From: Dimorphilus gyrociliatus
Lineage: Eukaryota > Annelida > Polychaeta > Dinophilidae
DNA: 64,000 nt
Assembly: GCA_904063045.1 (NCBI GenBank)
Contig: CAJFCJ010000002.1
Location: 806,001 to 870,000 of the forward strand
Direction: 5' to 3'
Below, in pieces: positions 25,747-37,500 of this stretch. Position numbers and translations under genes: made by a program. A model generated the notes under the pieces. That model searched no databases, was not told the origin of the DNA, and was given only the letters and a program-made list of their open reading frames with translations. Position 1 is the first letter of the stretch, and each line of letters opens with the position of its first letter.

Positions 25747-28004
25747 ATGGCGGACCGCGAATCACTCGTGGAGAAGTCTGAGAATGAAGGACGGGACTCT
25801 GTTGGTTCCGAAGCTGACGTTGAAGAAGAAAAATTACCAGAAGTAAAGTTAGTTTAAGGCTTTGTTGTAAACTTTTTTTGGATAGTGAATAGGCTGTTAT
25901 TTACGTCCAACAATTGTTTGTCGGCTAATTCTGTAATAAAATTCAATCAAATTATACTTAAGCAGTCTACGATTTCAAAATATCGGAATTTTAGCATTAA
26001 TATTTATTGGTCGTTCTAGAGCTTTACACGAATTAACATTTACCAAAAATCTCATGTTAACTAATTTTAAGTAAAAAAAAACGTGTAGGTCATTTTGAAC
26101 TCGAGCTATTCGATATTAAGAGATTAATGTCTATACTTATTAATTATACTAGCGCTCCAAAGAAAAAAACGAAAACGAAGAAGAAGAAGAAGAAACAGGT
26201 CGAAATAGCAACTACTAGTGACTCTGATGCTGCTCCTTCCCTAGCTGCTGACTCCCTCACCGAAAGAGACTTGAACTCTGAACAAATTTCAGGCGTTGGG
26301 GAGCTTTTGGATCGCTTAAACCTAGAAACTAACGCTCCTAAATCCATTGAGGATGCTCGAAAGAAAAATTATAAATTTTGGGGAACCCAACCAGTTCCAA
26401 AATTAAGTAATACAGTAAAAACACTTTTATGTAATACTTACATTCAATCCGTTTGTAGCTGAAAATACCAGGGGTAAAAATGCACCTATAGAACATGATA
26501 AAAGCGTTGAAGAAATTAGAGCAGAGCCATTAACACTTCCTGACGGTTTTATTTGGGATGATGTTGATATCAATGATGCAAATCAGGTATTGAGACAACA
26601 ATTTAAGTGTTCTGCCACCGTAGTTTTTCATCTATCAGTTAACAGAATTATATACTCTACTAAATGAAAATTATGTGGAGGATGATGACAATATGTTTAG
26701 GTTTGATTATTCCCCCGAATTTCTTCACTGGGCTCTTCTTCCACCTGAGTGGAGAAAGGATTGGCATGTTGGAGTTAGAGCGAGCAAAAGTAGAAAACTT
26801 TTAGGTTTTATTTCTGCAATACCTATTAGAATTAATATTTATGATAAGTACGTTCGGTTTAATAGCAATATGTGGAAAATAATTATATATTCGTAGGATT
26901 CAGAAAATGGTCGAAATAAATTTTTTATGTGTCCATAAGAAGTTACGAACCAAAAGAGTCGCACCCGTTCTCATACGCGAAATTACAAGACGAGTAAATA
27001 TAACTGGCCTCTTTCAAGCAGTCTACACAGCAGGAGTTGTTCTCCCTAAGCCAGTGTCTACTTGCAGGTAATTATATCCATATGGTGGGCATCTTGAAAT
27101 ATATAAAAAATGTGATCGTATTTCAATAGATATTGGCATAGATCCCTTAATCCTAAGAAATTGATAGAGGTGCGATTTTCTCATCTCAGTCGGAATATGA
27201 CCATGCAGCGCACTATTAGACTTTATCGGCTACCACAGGTTTGAATATATTTTTTTTAATTTTTAACAACTTCATGTTCGGCTTTTCATAGGAAACAAAG
27301 ACACGTGGATTTAGGGAATTAACTGAGGCAGACGTCAGAAATGCATTCACCTTACTACAAACAGTAAGCGGTCTTCAAACGAAGAAAATTTTAATTAGAG
27401 ATCTCTTTTACAGTATTTAAACACTTTCAATTTGTCGCCTCGATTCAACGCTGACGAGTTTAGGCATTGGTTTCTGCCACGAAAAGGAATTATAAATAGC
27501 TATGTGGTTGAGGTATTAAATAATTTGTCTATCAATTAAAATGTAAAGATGCCTTTTCATTTTGATTACAGCAAAATGGAAAGTTAACCGATTTTGTTAG
27601 CTTTTATACTCTCCCATCGACTGTTATGCAACATCCTAACCATAAGTCCTTGAAAGCAGCATATTCATTTTACAATGTCAGCACCGTTACGCCATGGGTA
27701 GATTTAATGCAAGATGCCCTTGTGACGGCCAAAAATGTGAGCATGTTGATTAAACTCTCCTTGTCATTGCTATACCTTAATTTATATAGATGGATTTTGA
27801 CGTTTTTAATGCCTTGGACCTTATGGAAAACAAAAAATTCTTAGAAGAATTAAAGTTCGGTGTGGGTGATGGAAATCTTCAATACTATTTATACAATTGG
27901 GCGTGTCCGGAAATGCGACCAGACGAAGTAAATTGATTTTATACCTATATAATACATATATGACAATCGCTATGAACTTTCAGGTTGGACTCGTCTTGCA
28001 GTGA
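25747..28004 (+). CDS. Nmt: Glycylpeptide N-tetradecanoyltransferase (N-myristoyltransferase)
   Basis: Transfers myristate from myristoyl-CoA to N-terminal glycines. Eleven exons join in phase to give 488 residues: 25747-25847, 26153-26406, 26459-26586, 26639-26847, 26897-27067, 27130-27238, 27292-27363, 27414-27512, 27572-27736, 27790-27927 and 27984-28004. After a poly-Lys ribosome-binding stretch come [28 protein letters not shown], the myristoyl-CoA site [28 protein letters not shown]-type and NMTMQRT segments, [15 protein letters not shown], and [14 protein letters not shown]. The protein ends LVLQ, whose terminal carboxylate is the catalytic base in this family. All family blocks are present at normal length. 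The last coding exon is only 21 nt. The first donor (AA|GTTAGT) was chosen over GAA|GTAAAG because only it fits phase. Confidence 0.97.
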
Positions 28005-28064
28005 CAAGAAAGCGTCTTATTATGGTTGAAATTTTTTACTTATAGTTATTTCTCCGAACGTATG

Positions 28065-28070
28065 AATAAA
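28065..28070 (+). terminator. Poly(A) signal AATAAA for Nmt
   Basis: Canonical hexamer 61 nt past the Nmt stop codon. Confidence 0.6.
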
Positions 28071-28156
28071 TTGTATGAAAATTCGACTAAATAACTAATT
28101 TGATTGTCTATTCAATAATTATTCAACAATACTTTTCCTTCAAAGCACTACATTCA

Positions 28157-28162
28157 TTTATT
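28157..28162 (-). terminator. Poly(A) signal AATAAA for PLAC8-like gene
   Basis: Minus-strand AATAAA, 163 nt past the stop at 28325. Nmt and this gene converge, with about 90 bp between their signals. Confidence 0.45.
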
Positions 28163-28324
28163 CATTAATTGTAAACAAAATGTAGTCATTGTATTATATA
28201 AATTATAGTAAATATTTCAAAGTAGAAGACTTCTCAGAAAGAATGCTGCAGAAAGCTTTGACAACATGAATCAATGACAAATTAATAGAAACCATATTGA
28301 TGACTACAGAAATATTCTGAAATA

Positions 28325-28739
28325 TTACTCTCTCGCCATGGATTCGGCTTGAGCACTACCACCTTCGACTTCCTGGGCTTCCTGTACCAAAGAGCAGATA
28401 GCGCAAAACCAATGCATAACGCAATCATTAATGAACGAGCCCTGAAACAAAATATTTACTTAGTAGTCTCGTTGCTAAGATGCAATAGTTCCAAGCTATT
28501 GAAAACTATTGATGATTTTCCTATACCTCAATTCCCTTAGAATCTCTAATTTGACCTCGGATTTTAGCTCTTGACCAAATACCAATTGGTCCTAAAATTG
28601 ATAGACAGCCGTACAAGATACAACTTTCTCCGACTGCTTCAGCGTTCTTTCCAGCTGTCAAGCAGGGTACGAAATACGTAATGATACAAATTCCACAGTT
28701 GTCAAAACAACCAAACAGTCCGTGTTGAAATTCTCCCAT
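28325..28739 (-). CDS. PLAC8 / cornifelin-family small Cys-rich membrane protein
   Basis: Exons 28739-28527 and 28441-28325 join in phase 0 to give 109 residues. The family core is plain: HGLFGCFDNCGICIITYFVPCLTAG near the N-terminus, then GESCILYGC, IWSRAKIRGQI, and after the intron GSFINDCVMHWFCAICSLVQEAQEV. PLAC8-domain proteins sit in membranes through the Cys-rich hydrophobic segments and are linked to metal handling, cell-size control or barrier functions in different organisms; the role here is not predictable. The C-terminus adds about 15 Gly/Ser/Glu residues. The ATG at 28739 immediately precedes the conserved block; an upstream in-frame ATG would add a short Leu-rich segment not expected in the family. 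Confidence 0.9.
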
Positions 28740-28920
28740 TTTTAAAAGTAGTATTAAAAGTTTTTTCACAACCTGATCGAATGAAACGCGGCAGGCAAGT
28801 GGCGCGGGCTAACACTCGATGTTTTTACGTAGTGATAGGAGACCGTTGCTACGTTAAGTTGATTTGAGTTTTTCCTAAGCTTCCATGGCACCCACGATTA
28901 TCGACTCTAGAGACTGAAAG

Positions 28921-28928
28921 TGACGTCA
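28921..28928. promoter_or_regulatory. Perfect CRE palindrome TGACGTCA
   Basis: A full CREB/ATF site in the 231 bp between two divergent genes (PLAC8-like on -, EF-hand protein on +), 50 bp upstream of the EF-hand start codon and 182 bp upstream of the PLAC8-like one. Confidence 0.5.
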
Positions 28929-28970
28929 GCGGTTTATGTAAATATATTTTTAAAATATTCCTGTAGTATA

Positions 28971-29738
28971 ATGGGGTTAATGCCTAGTTTTCCTTTTATC
29001 TATGAGCCAGTTTGTTTCGTCGAGGAGTCTTTCTTAGATTTAAACGGAAATTGGACAACAGAATTTATTCATTATCAAACTGTGAATATACCAAATGACA
29101 AAGAAGTTTATGAAAACGCCTTTAGGCACCCAAGAGATTGGGAAGAGAATGCCTGTGACTTATATCGAAAAATTTTGCCAGAACGGCAAAGAATTCAGAA
29201 TGCGCGTTTAAAGTTTCATGATTGCAGTGTTCAAGAAATGATACGAAAATGGCCTCAAACGACCTTAGATACTTTACTGGATTTACGATCTTTTTTTTTG
29301 TCCTTTGACGTAAATGGGGATTGTTTGATTGACTTTAAAGAATTTTGTATGGTATTAGACGAATTAGGAGATCGTACCCCGCTATGTTCAAGAAAGTCTT
29401 TTTTTAAGCAGAAAGACTCAGATAAGTCCGGTGCTCTTGACTTCGAAGAATTTTTAGAATTATTTTCAAGGTTCATGGAAGTTCCATCCACTTCAATAAC
29501 AAATAATAAGAAGTTAACCCTTTTAAAAAGTCATGGTCTCCTTTCGGAAGACTCTAATTCAGATTTACACACTTTTTCTGACATCAGTGATCCTCGGCAA
29601 GATGTTAATGTAACATATAGTAAATTAGAGGCCCAAACGACCATTGACTTGGAAAAATTGTGCGAGAAAGCCCGTGATGCTGCTCGTATCCTACGGCAGC
29701 TGAACGTAAAGCAGCAAATAATTCATGGCTTATTCTAA
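28971..29738 (+). CDS. EF-hand calcium-binding protein, uncharacterised
   Basis: Single coding exon of 255 codons from the first ATG (28971). That ATG follows CTGTAG, so a 5' non-coding exon spliced just upstream is possible. Two consecutive EF-hands lie at about residues 112-170: DVNGDCLIDFKE and DSDKSGALDFEE, both with Asp at positions 1 and 9 and Glu at 12, so both should bind Ca. Before them come about 100 residues rich in aromatic and charged residues (RHPRDWEENACDLYRKILPE); after them a Ser/Asp-rich segment and a helical C-terminus. I do not recognise the family. Divergent from the PLAC8-like gene and convergent with shot. Confidence 0.8.
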   Translation: MGLMPSFPFIYEPVCFVEESFLDLNGNWTTEFIHYQTVNIPNDKEVYENAFRHPRDWEENACDLYRKILPERQRIQNARLKFHDCSVQEMIRKWPQTTLDTLLDLRSFFLSFDVNGDCLIDFKEFCMVLDELGDRTPLCSRKSFFKQKDSDKSGALDFEEFLELFSRFMEVPSTSITNNKKLTLLKSHGLLSEDSNSDLHTFSDISDPRQDVNVTYSKLEAQTTIDLEKLCEKARDAARILRQLNVKQQIIHGLF

Positions 29739-29772
29739 AAATTCAAAGTATTATACGAGTTTATATATAGTA

Positions 29773-29778
29773 ATTAAA
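29773..29778 (+). terminator. Poly(A) signal ATTAAA for EF-hand gene
   Basis: Common variant hexamer 34 nt past the stop codon, two bases from the opposing shot signal at 29780-29785. Confidence 0.5.
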
Positions 29779-29779
29779 G

Positions 29780-29785
29780 TTTATT
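29780..29785 (-). terminator. Candidate poly(A) signal AATAAA for shot
   Basis: Minus-strand AATAAA about 338 nt past the shot stop codon. The two convergent 3' ends would meet or slightly overlap here. Confidence 0.4.
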
Positions 29786-30122
29786 AAGTAAAGATACAAG
29801 TTGAGCAACAATTTGCACCAAGTATCAAAAGTTAAATCTATAATTTAGCAAAATTATACATAAACTTTCATTCTTCATCACTTTTTCTCTTTGGTATACA
29901 TTTCTAAGTAAACAGCTACTTGGTCGATTTTTGAAAATATAAACAGAAAAGTTAAACATAACGTGCTCGAAATAAATTTTTAAAGCAAAACGAAACAATA
30001 GAATTAAAGAAATAAGTGCGCAAAAAATTTGAACAAAATTTACTGATAACCAAATATGTTCACAGCACACTGTACTGATATTTATGAACACTGTACGCAC
30101 TGAGTCAGTTTCTTGATATGAG

Positions 30123-31533
30123 TTACTTTGACATGTCGGGGGATTTTACTTTTCTATATTGATCACTTGAGACTGGTCGAGAAACAGCTCCCTTTGATGT
30201 TTTTGGGGTACTAGTATGTAAGGGTGATGCCGATTGCTTTGGTGACGGAGTTGACGGATTTCGACTCCTAGTGGCTGACGGTGTACGTCTTTTAGTAGAA
30301 CTTGTCGGCGTTGTTACTATTCCCCGTTCAGATTGCGTTGCCGGTAAATTTACCGTCCTTGTCTTTGTGTGATGTGTCTGATATGTTACTGTACTCGTGG
30401 TTCTACCACCAGCATGCGTGGTATCTTTTCTATAAGTTGTGTAAACTTCTGGTTCTGACAAGTCTGATCCCTCGCTAGCTCGAGACGATGCTCTTGAGGA
30501 AGCTCGTGAAGCAGTTCTTGTGGGGATCTTCAAGCGACTGGGAGTTGACCCAGGCTTTGACATAATTTGGCGAACTTCTGTGTCTGGGCTAATCCTGGAT
30601 TTTTGAGGAGTTTGCCTCCATGGTGTGCCATATTGTGTTTTTTCTCGAATCTATTAAATGGTAATAATAATCTTTATTCATTTGAAAGCTAGAGACTAAC
30701 AGCAGTTCACCTGAACCCAAAATGTACTAAGAAATATTAATAATTTTTTGGATAGGAATGAGTCGATGATTACAACAAGGCATAACAGCACTAAACACAA
30801 ATCCACAACATTACATAGCGCAGAAATCGCTATTTTAGACAATGACTGCATATTTGCTTCTAACCGTTTCTTTTGAATATAATGAATAGTGTTTTACATA
30901 AATGGCGAAACAAAAATAAATTTTTAATGCGCTGGGGGGTTTTTTGTTAGAAAATTTTGGTTTGTTAGCAATATTCGGAAAAAATTACTTAGTAAGCAAA
31001 TAATGCGAATAACAGTACCAGGATACGACATGCTGTGACTTGCATAGCGGCTAAGTCGCACAACGGTAAACGACACCCTCAATTAAATATTATTCTCGCT
31101 AGTCAGGGTGTTGAACATGTGGCGAGCAAAAATCGATATAATATAATATTTTTAAAACGGGATTTTTAAAGTAGCGTCTGTATCAAACTAAATAAACAAC
31201 AAGGGGTATTTTCAATTCTATACCTCTGACCAGTTGACATGACGAACTGGTATTCGACTGTGATATTTTTGCTGACACTAAATGTGGTTAATATAAATAC
31301 TCATTTGCTTAACAGTAGGGAATTTTGACTGAAAAAAAACTATTGTACCTTTATTATTGGTCCTGAAGCAGTAGACGTTGATTTACTACTCCAGGTCGAC
31401 GTTGAACCAACAGATGGTGCAGAATGACCAGAATGGGTTAAAGGACTCTTGGACTTGAATGGTGCCATGGATTGAGCCACTCCTGTGGCTAAGATAAACC
31501 TCTCTCGTAATTCAACATTTGTACGACCCTTTG
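30123..31533 (-). CDS. shot: shot C-terminal tail exons
   Basis: Exons 31533-31349 and 30650-30123, separated by a 698-bp intron. They encode a disordered Ser/Thr/Pro/Arg-rich tail with an [13 protein letters not shown] stretch, the counterpart of the Gly-Ser-Arg region of MACF/ACF7 that binds microtubules and is controlled by GSK3. Stop at 30123. A KIPTRT motif resembles, but does not match, the EB1-binding SxIP consensus. Confidence 0.88.
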
Positions 31534-34500
31534 CTGTTAGGAAGAATAAATATAGTTAAAATTCTATTTTAAATCTAAGAGACCATTTCACTTTCACGAC
31601 ATGCTTAAACAAGGATTTTCAAGACGACAAAAAGAGCAAATATCATGCTTTCAAAATAAGTTTTCGGTCTGTTGCACTCATATTAATCTCTTTTACTATA
31701 GACTAAAATAATTCTATTTTTTTCGTCTAGAAAAGTTCATATCAAAACCTATAATAACGGGTAATGGTTTGCTAAATGTTAATATAAATAATGATGCCAA
31801 TGCACTTATTTGGCTTTTAGGCTTTTTACCCCAAATCTTTTGCTTCCGAAGTAATTTTCTTTTAAAAATCAGTCTTCTTCGCCTTAGTAGTGCAGCTGTT
31901 TTATTTTACACAACAAATAAAGAAACAACAACTAAAGAATAAAATAATATCATAAACAGTAAACTGTCCCAACTAAATAAATATCCCGAAATGAGACAAC
32001 GAAAATACGCCTTAATATTATTCTACCTTGTTGTCTGTGTTTTCTATGAGGACATGTATTTGATAATACATAATCATATTTGGTTAAAAAGTTACCAAAA
32101 TCCGTATCTGATTAGGCAAGTTTGTAAAATATTGAAAAAGGTGTGTTGAAATCGAAAGTATTTTATAAAGTATATCGGAATATTTTAATATCAATTTTGT
32201 TTTTTTTTACCTCTACAAGGATCATTTTTCACAAGAAATTCGTCGAGAGCAACCCATCCTCCTCCAACTCTCACCATTACTGTTGAGCGTAGTATTCTTA
32301 CAAGTCGTAGCTTTTGAGATTCTCCAAACTGTATGAAAGAATATCACTTTTCCTTAGATATTTATTTATTACTTGAAAGTAAATCTAACCCTATATTTCC
32401 CTTCACCGATTTTATGAATTCGGTATTGTCTTGAACATGTGCATCTGTTTGCTTGCTTTCTCACTTCGTCTTGAATTCTTTCTCCTTCAGAGAGACGTTG
32501 TCTCTGTTTATAAATGTATTAGAAATTGTCTATTATCTTTAAAAAACAATATTTACATCTTTTTCCGGTTTAAGTGCATTGACAAATTCTTTATAGTCGA
32601 TGAAACCGTCTTTGTTTGTATCAAAGACGTCAGCGACAGCCTCCATCTCAAGACGACTGGTAGGAAAATCTGAAAATGGTAAAAAGTTACTTTCTTTTTG
32701 TATTTTTGGGAAATAAAGAAATGGACAAACGAAGAAACAAATAGGGTGGGGTATAAAAAGTGCGAACAATATTTCCTATACAAGCGATTGAAAGAAATAG
32801 TTCAACTCCGAGCATGCATTTTTTACCTTTACGCGCCCAATTAGCCATACGACCTAAGAATAATACATTAATATTTTTAAAAATGACCGTCACCCAAGTT
32901 TACCAGCGTAGAGAAATAATAGTTAGTGCCTTGTTAATATATATATATATATATTTATATGTTGATTTATGCAAACTTACTCGAACTTATGACTCCTTCG
33001 ATAAATTCATCTCTTGTAATTTTTCCATCTCGATCTTTGTCTTGCCTCCTAAATAAGTCCATTACTCTGGCTTTATTATGATTCATCCAATCCATATATC
33101 TTTGTCTCCAATCGTCAAAGCTGAAATTTTGCATACGATCTAGTTCCTTTTGCTGTTGCAAAGCATCTAGCAATTCCTGCTTCCTATTCATGGCCATAAG
33201 CCATACAGACCTCCATGTGTTGAATAATTCTGCCGCTCTAGGATCAGTGAAATCAGCTGGTTCAGGTGTCCTATCACGTTTTTGTCGAAATCCTCGACCA
33301 GCTGGAGTCCTTATTGCTGATGGAGGCGGTTTCTTATATTTTTTGGTAACTCTATCTACTAAGGGTCTTCTAGCAGAAATATCATCTTCCATGGTTTCAT
33401 GGGCATGCAGTAGTTGTTCCAATATTGGTTCATTATTGGCTAATGGCTCACTTTCAAGCTTTAGAAGTTCTCCATAAGTTTCCACAAGCCATCCCTGTAG
33501 CTCGGCCATTTGATCATTTGTTTCTTTCGCTTCATTCAAAGCAGAGGTCAGCTTTTGAAGCCTGGATTCAGCCGCATCTTTTAGTTCTTTCCATCGATTA
33601 TCCAGAACCCGCAAGTGATTTTTGAGAGTTGGTTTTGCATCATCGTGAGCTTTCTTTTCAATTTCTTTACCAAGTTGAACCACGCTGTCAAATTCAGGTT
33701 GTTTTTGGTCGATTGTATTCATTAATTTATTGTGCGTATCCAATTGTTTATTTAGAGACTGAATGTCTTCCGGTACATTGCCGTGATATTGACAACGTTG
33801 AATAGCATCAGTTAACCATCTCGTTAGCTCATAACTTCGCCTCTGAAGATCATCAGCGTCAAATTTGGCTTTGGCCAAATTCTTTCGACGATCTGCACTT
33901 AATTTTGACACGACGTCCCATTTGTTATTAAGTTCCAACAGATCATTCTCTAACTTTGCAGCGTCGCTCGCATCTGCTTTACTAATAGCATCTTGCACAC
34001 GACCTACTGTAGTGTCCAGTAAAAGATGTTTTGATGACAGTTCTTGTTCAAATGTTTCATGCTTTGTTAATAAGCTACGGACAGTATCGATATCGCCATC
34101 GACAGCAAGAGTATCACTTAGCCTATCAAGAGATGTGTCCAACCAATCATTTAATTCATTTATAGCTCTAGTTAAATCTCCTGCATCGATCAAAGCGCTA
34201 TCAAGCTTTTGTTGTTTTCTTTCTTTTTGTTCACTGAGCATTTTCCATTTATCAGATAAATTCTTTAACATGTTATGCAATATTTTTTCATCAGAACTTT
34301 CTGGCTCCGATTCATTTTTTAGTTGATGTCCTAATCTAATTATTTTATCATATTGAGGTTGTTTAGCATTTATAGTTTGCGCCCAGTTTTTATGTTTTTG
34401 CAATTGTTCTGCAATTTTTTGAGGATCTTTGCTAATTTGGTGAGTTGAAGTAAGAGATTCAAGTTGTTCTTCCAACCAGCCAACTAGTTCTTTTTCTCCT

Positions 34501-37500
34501 TCATCAAATTGTCTTGCACTTCGGTGAACATTATCAATTGCCCTTGTACGTTCTGCTGCTTTTGTTAACAGTTTTTGCCACCTTTTGCCTGTGTCTTCTA
34601 TGACATTTCGAATGAGCGGTTCATCTGGATGATTTTTTGAACTGGACATAAGTTTCATTGCTAAGTTTTCCAAATGATGTTGATCGTCACGTTTAGCAGA
34701 TATATCTCTTTGGTACTCTTGATGAGCCTTTGCTTGTTCAATTACTCTTGGAAGAACTCGTGAAACAAGTTCAGCTTTGCCAAGTTTTCTTTCCGCATTC
34801 GTTAACCAGTCGATAAACGATTTAAGCTCACTATGGAAATTTGCTGCTTCATTTGCAGCTTCTTCCAATTTTTGTTTCTTCCTAGCTGCAGAAAGTTTTA
34901 TGTTATCCCATCGGGATTTTATTTCTTCAAGAGGTTTTTGTACTCTTGGAACTAAACGTTCCGGCATCTTAGCAATAAGTTCATCTCCTTCCATTTCAAG
35001 CTGTTCAACCCTTGGTGAAAGTTGATCAATCTTTAATTCAACATTCGTGACGAAAGATTCCAACTTATCGTGTGTAGAATCTGGAAGGGCTCCGACACTC
35101 ACAGCAGTGGTCATATAAGCATCTAGTTCTCCCAATTCTATCTGAACCTGGTTCATGTTCTCGTGAAAATTCTTCGCTTCCTCAAATGCATTCATCAGCT
35201 GAGTTTGTTTACGATAGAGCTTGTCGGATACTCTTGGCCAAGCTTCTCTTAATTTCATAATTTGTTGTCTTGTTTTTGAATGTTCTCCGTCTGCACTAGC
35301 AATAACATCGTGAGCAGCACTCATGATATTTTCGTACGAATGTTGATGACTTTCTAAGTCCGATGATAAATATTTTAATTTTCCAAGTTCGGCTTCTACA
35401 ACAGTTAGATCCCCTCTAACTTCCTCACTAGAGTCGATTTTGTCTTCCATTTTACTTAACCAATTTAAAAATTCACTAAGAGTGGCTTGGAGTTGACCAA
35501 GACTGAGTAGAGCATCGCTTAAGTTTTGTCGTCTGTCTTTAATTTTGGAGCAAAGGTTTTCAAATTGAACTACCAAGTCCCTTAGTGGATCTTTAATTAC
35601 TTGACCTTCTGAAACCGATCGCCCTTCGCACAACTGCTTTCCTTGAGCTACTAAACGATCTATTTGTTCTTGTTGCGGTTCCAATTCTTTAACAATACCA
35701 CTTAGTAAGTCAAGTTGTGTATTGATTTTGTCAGTATCAGTTGCTATTGGGCCTTGCTTTCGAAGCTCTTCTTCAATACCTTTTTGCCAATCGAGCATAG
35801 CTGTCAAATCATCCCAAAACAAAGTGGTTTTTCTTAGGGCGTCGTCTAATTGTTTTTGCCTATCGGCCCATGCTTTGTTCAGATTTTTCCATTGAAAGTC
35901 AACATCTTGAATGTTTGCATGTACTTCAGGTTTATTGGGTTGTCCAACAAGCTCCAATAGCTGATCTCCTTCATCTTTAACATTATCTAAAACAGAAGCA
36001 ACTGCTTGAAGTTGCGGTTTCAATCTTTCGAATTCTTCTTGCTGCATCTGAACTTCTTGTGGATCCAGTGCTGGTTGTTTCTCAATGTCCAACTTCCTTT
36101 GTAATTCACTAATATCTTCATTCACTGTGTATACATGGTCATGAAATTTTTCACTAATGTTCAATGTTTTGGCTATTTTTTCTGTGCGTTTATCATTTTC
36201 ATGTTTAGCTGTTTCATATTGGCCCCACAGATCATTCAACTTTTCTCGAACAACGGTAGCTTGAGGATTATTTGCTCTTTCTAGCTCTTCTGCTCGAGCT
36301 TCTAAGGATTTTAATAGATTTTTCTTCTCCTCCAGCTGTTCTTCTATTTCTTTGGCGGATTCTAGTTGATCTTTCAGAGAGTTTGGATTAGCTGCTATAG
36401 GTTCAGGTCTTTCAACCGTTTCTTCTATTGCTTTTGCTACAGTAGACCGAACTTTTTCTAGGTTTTCTGTCATTTCAATAGCTTTGGGGAGGGCTTCTTG
36501 TACCTGTCTTAATCTTTCGCGAACTCTTTCAGATGAGTTTCCATAACGATCTTTGTCTTGTCTTTGAATTTCACTAATAGAGTCAGATGCTGGCTCTTTA
36601 ACGGTTTGTTTTAATTGTTCGCCAATTTTTTCTATTTTATTAACTAGGGGTTTGTAATTATCCAATTCGACTTGTAAAAATTTTAAGCTGGATTCTTGGT
36701 CATGTAATCCATCAACTGTTGTTGTAGGAGACTCATCGGTTAACGATTTTGTTTCAAAAGTATCCAACCACATGTTTAGATCTTCGTGTACATCATTGAA
36801 AGTTACTGCTAATGGTAATGCTCTCTCTATTGATCTTAATCTCTCTCTACTAGCTATTTTTACTCTATCACTGGTCTCTTTAAGTTCACAGGCTTTCTCA
36901 TTAAGAGGATCATCTTCCTCCAAAGAATTTTCTCGCGATATTCTTTTACTGGCAGCTAAAACGTCTCTTGCTCGAGCTTCCTGACTCGTAACTTCTTCAT
37001 GTAGAATTTTTTGATCAACTAATAGTCTTTCCAATTCAAAAGGCTCAGCTGAGAGAGGTCCTGAAGTCTTCATTGAATCATGAGCGTTATTAAACCAGTC
37101 ACATAACTCATCCATTTTCGAAAGCATTTCTTGACTTTGGGCAGTTCTTAGAGCTAACTTTTCACCTTGCTTTTCTATTCGATCAGCAACGGCATCTAAT
37201 TTCTTACTATCGTTAACAACAATTTCATCAATTGGAGAAGAATCTGAGAGGACATCAGCAAGCTTTCTTCCATTTTCAGACAATTGATCGACTAGCATTT
37301 TACCTTTTTCCAATTGATTCTGTAACCGTTCTAAATGAGCTAATGCTTTTGGTCCTGAAATTTCTTCAGATGAAAGTTCTGGTTCTAGATTTGAAGATAC
37401 GAAATGAAGAATCTGCTCATGAGTTTCTTTGAAAAGTTCGGCTGCTGGTAAAGCTTCATCCAGCTTATTTATACGATTTTCAACTTTTTCCTCCAAATTT

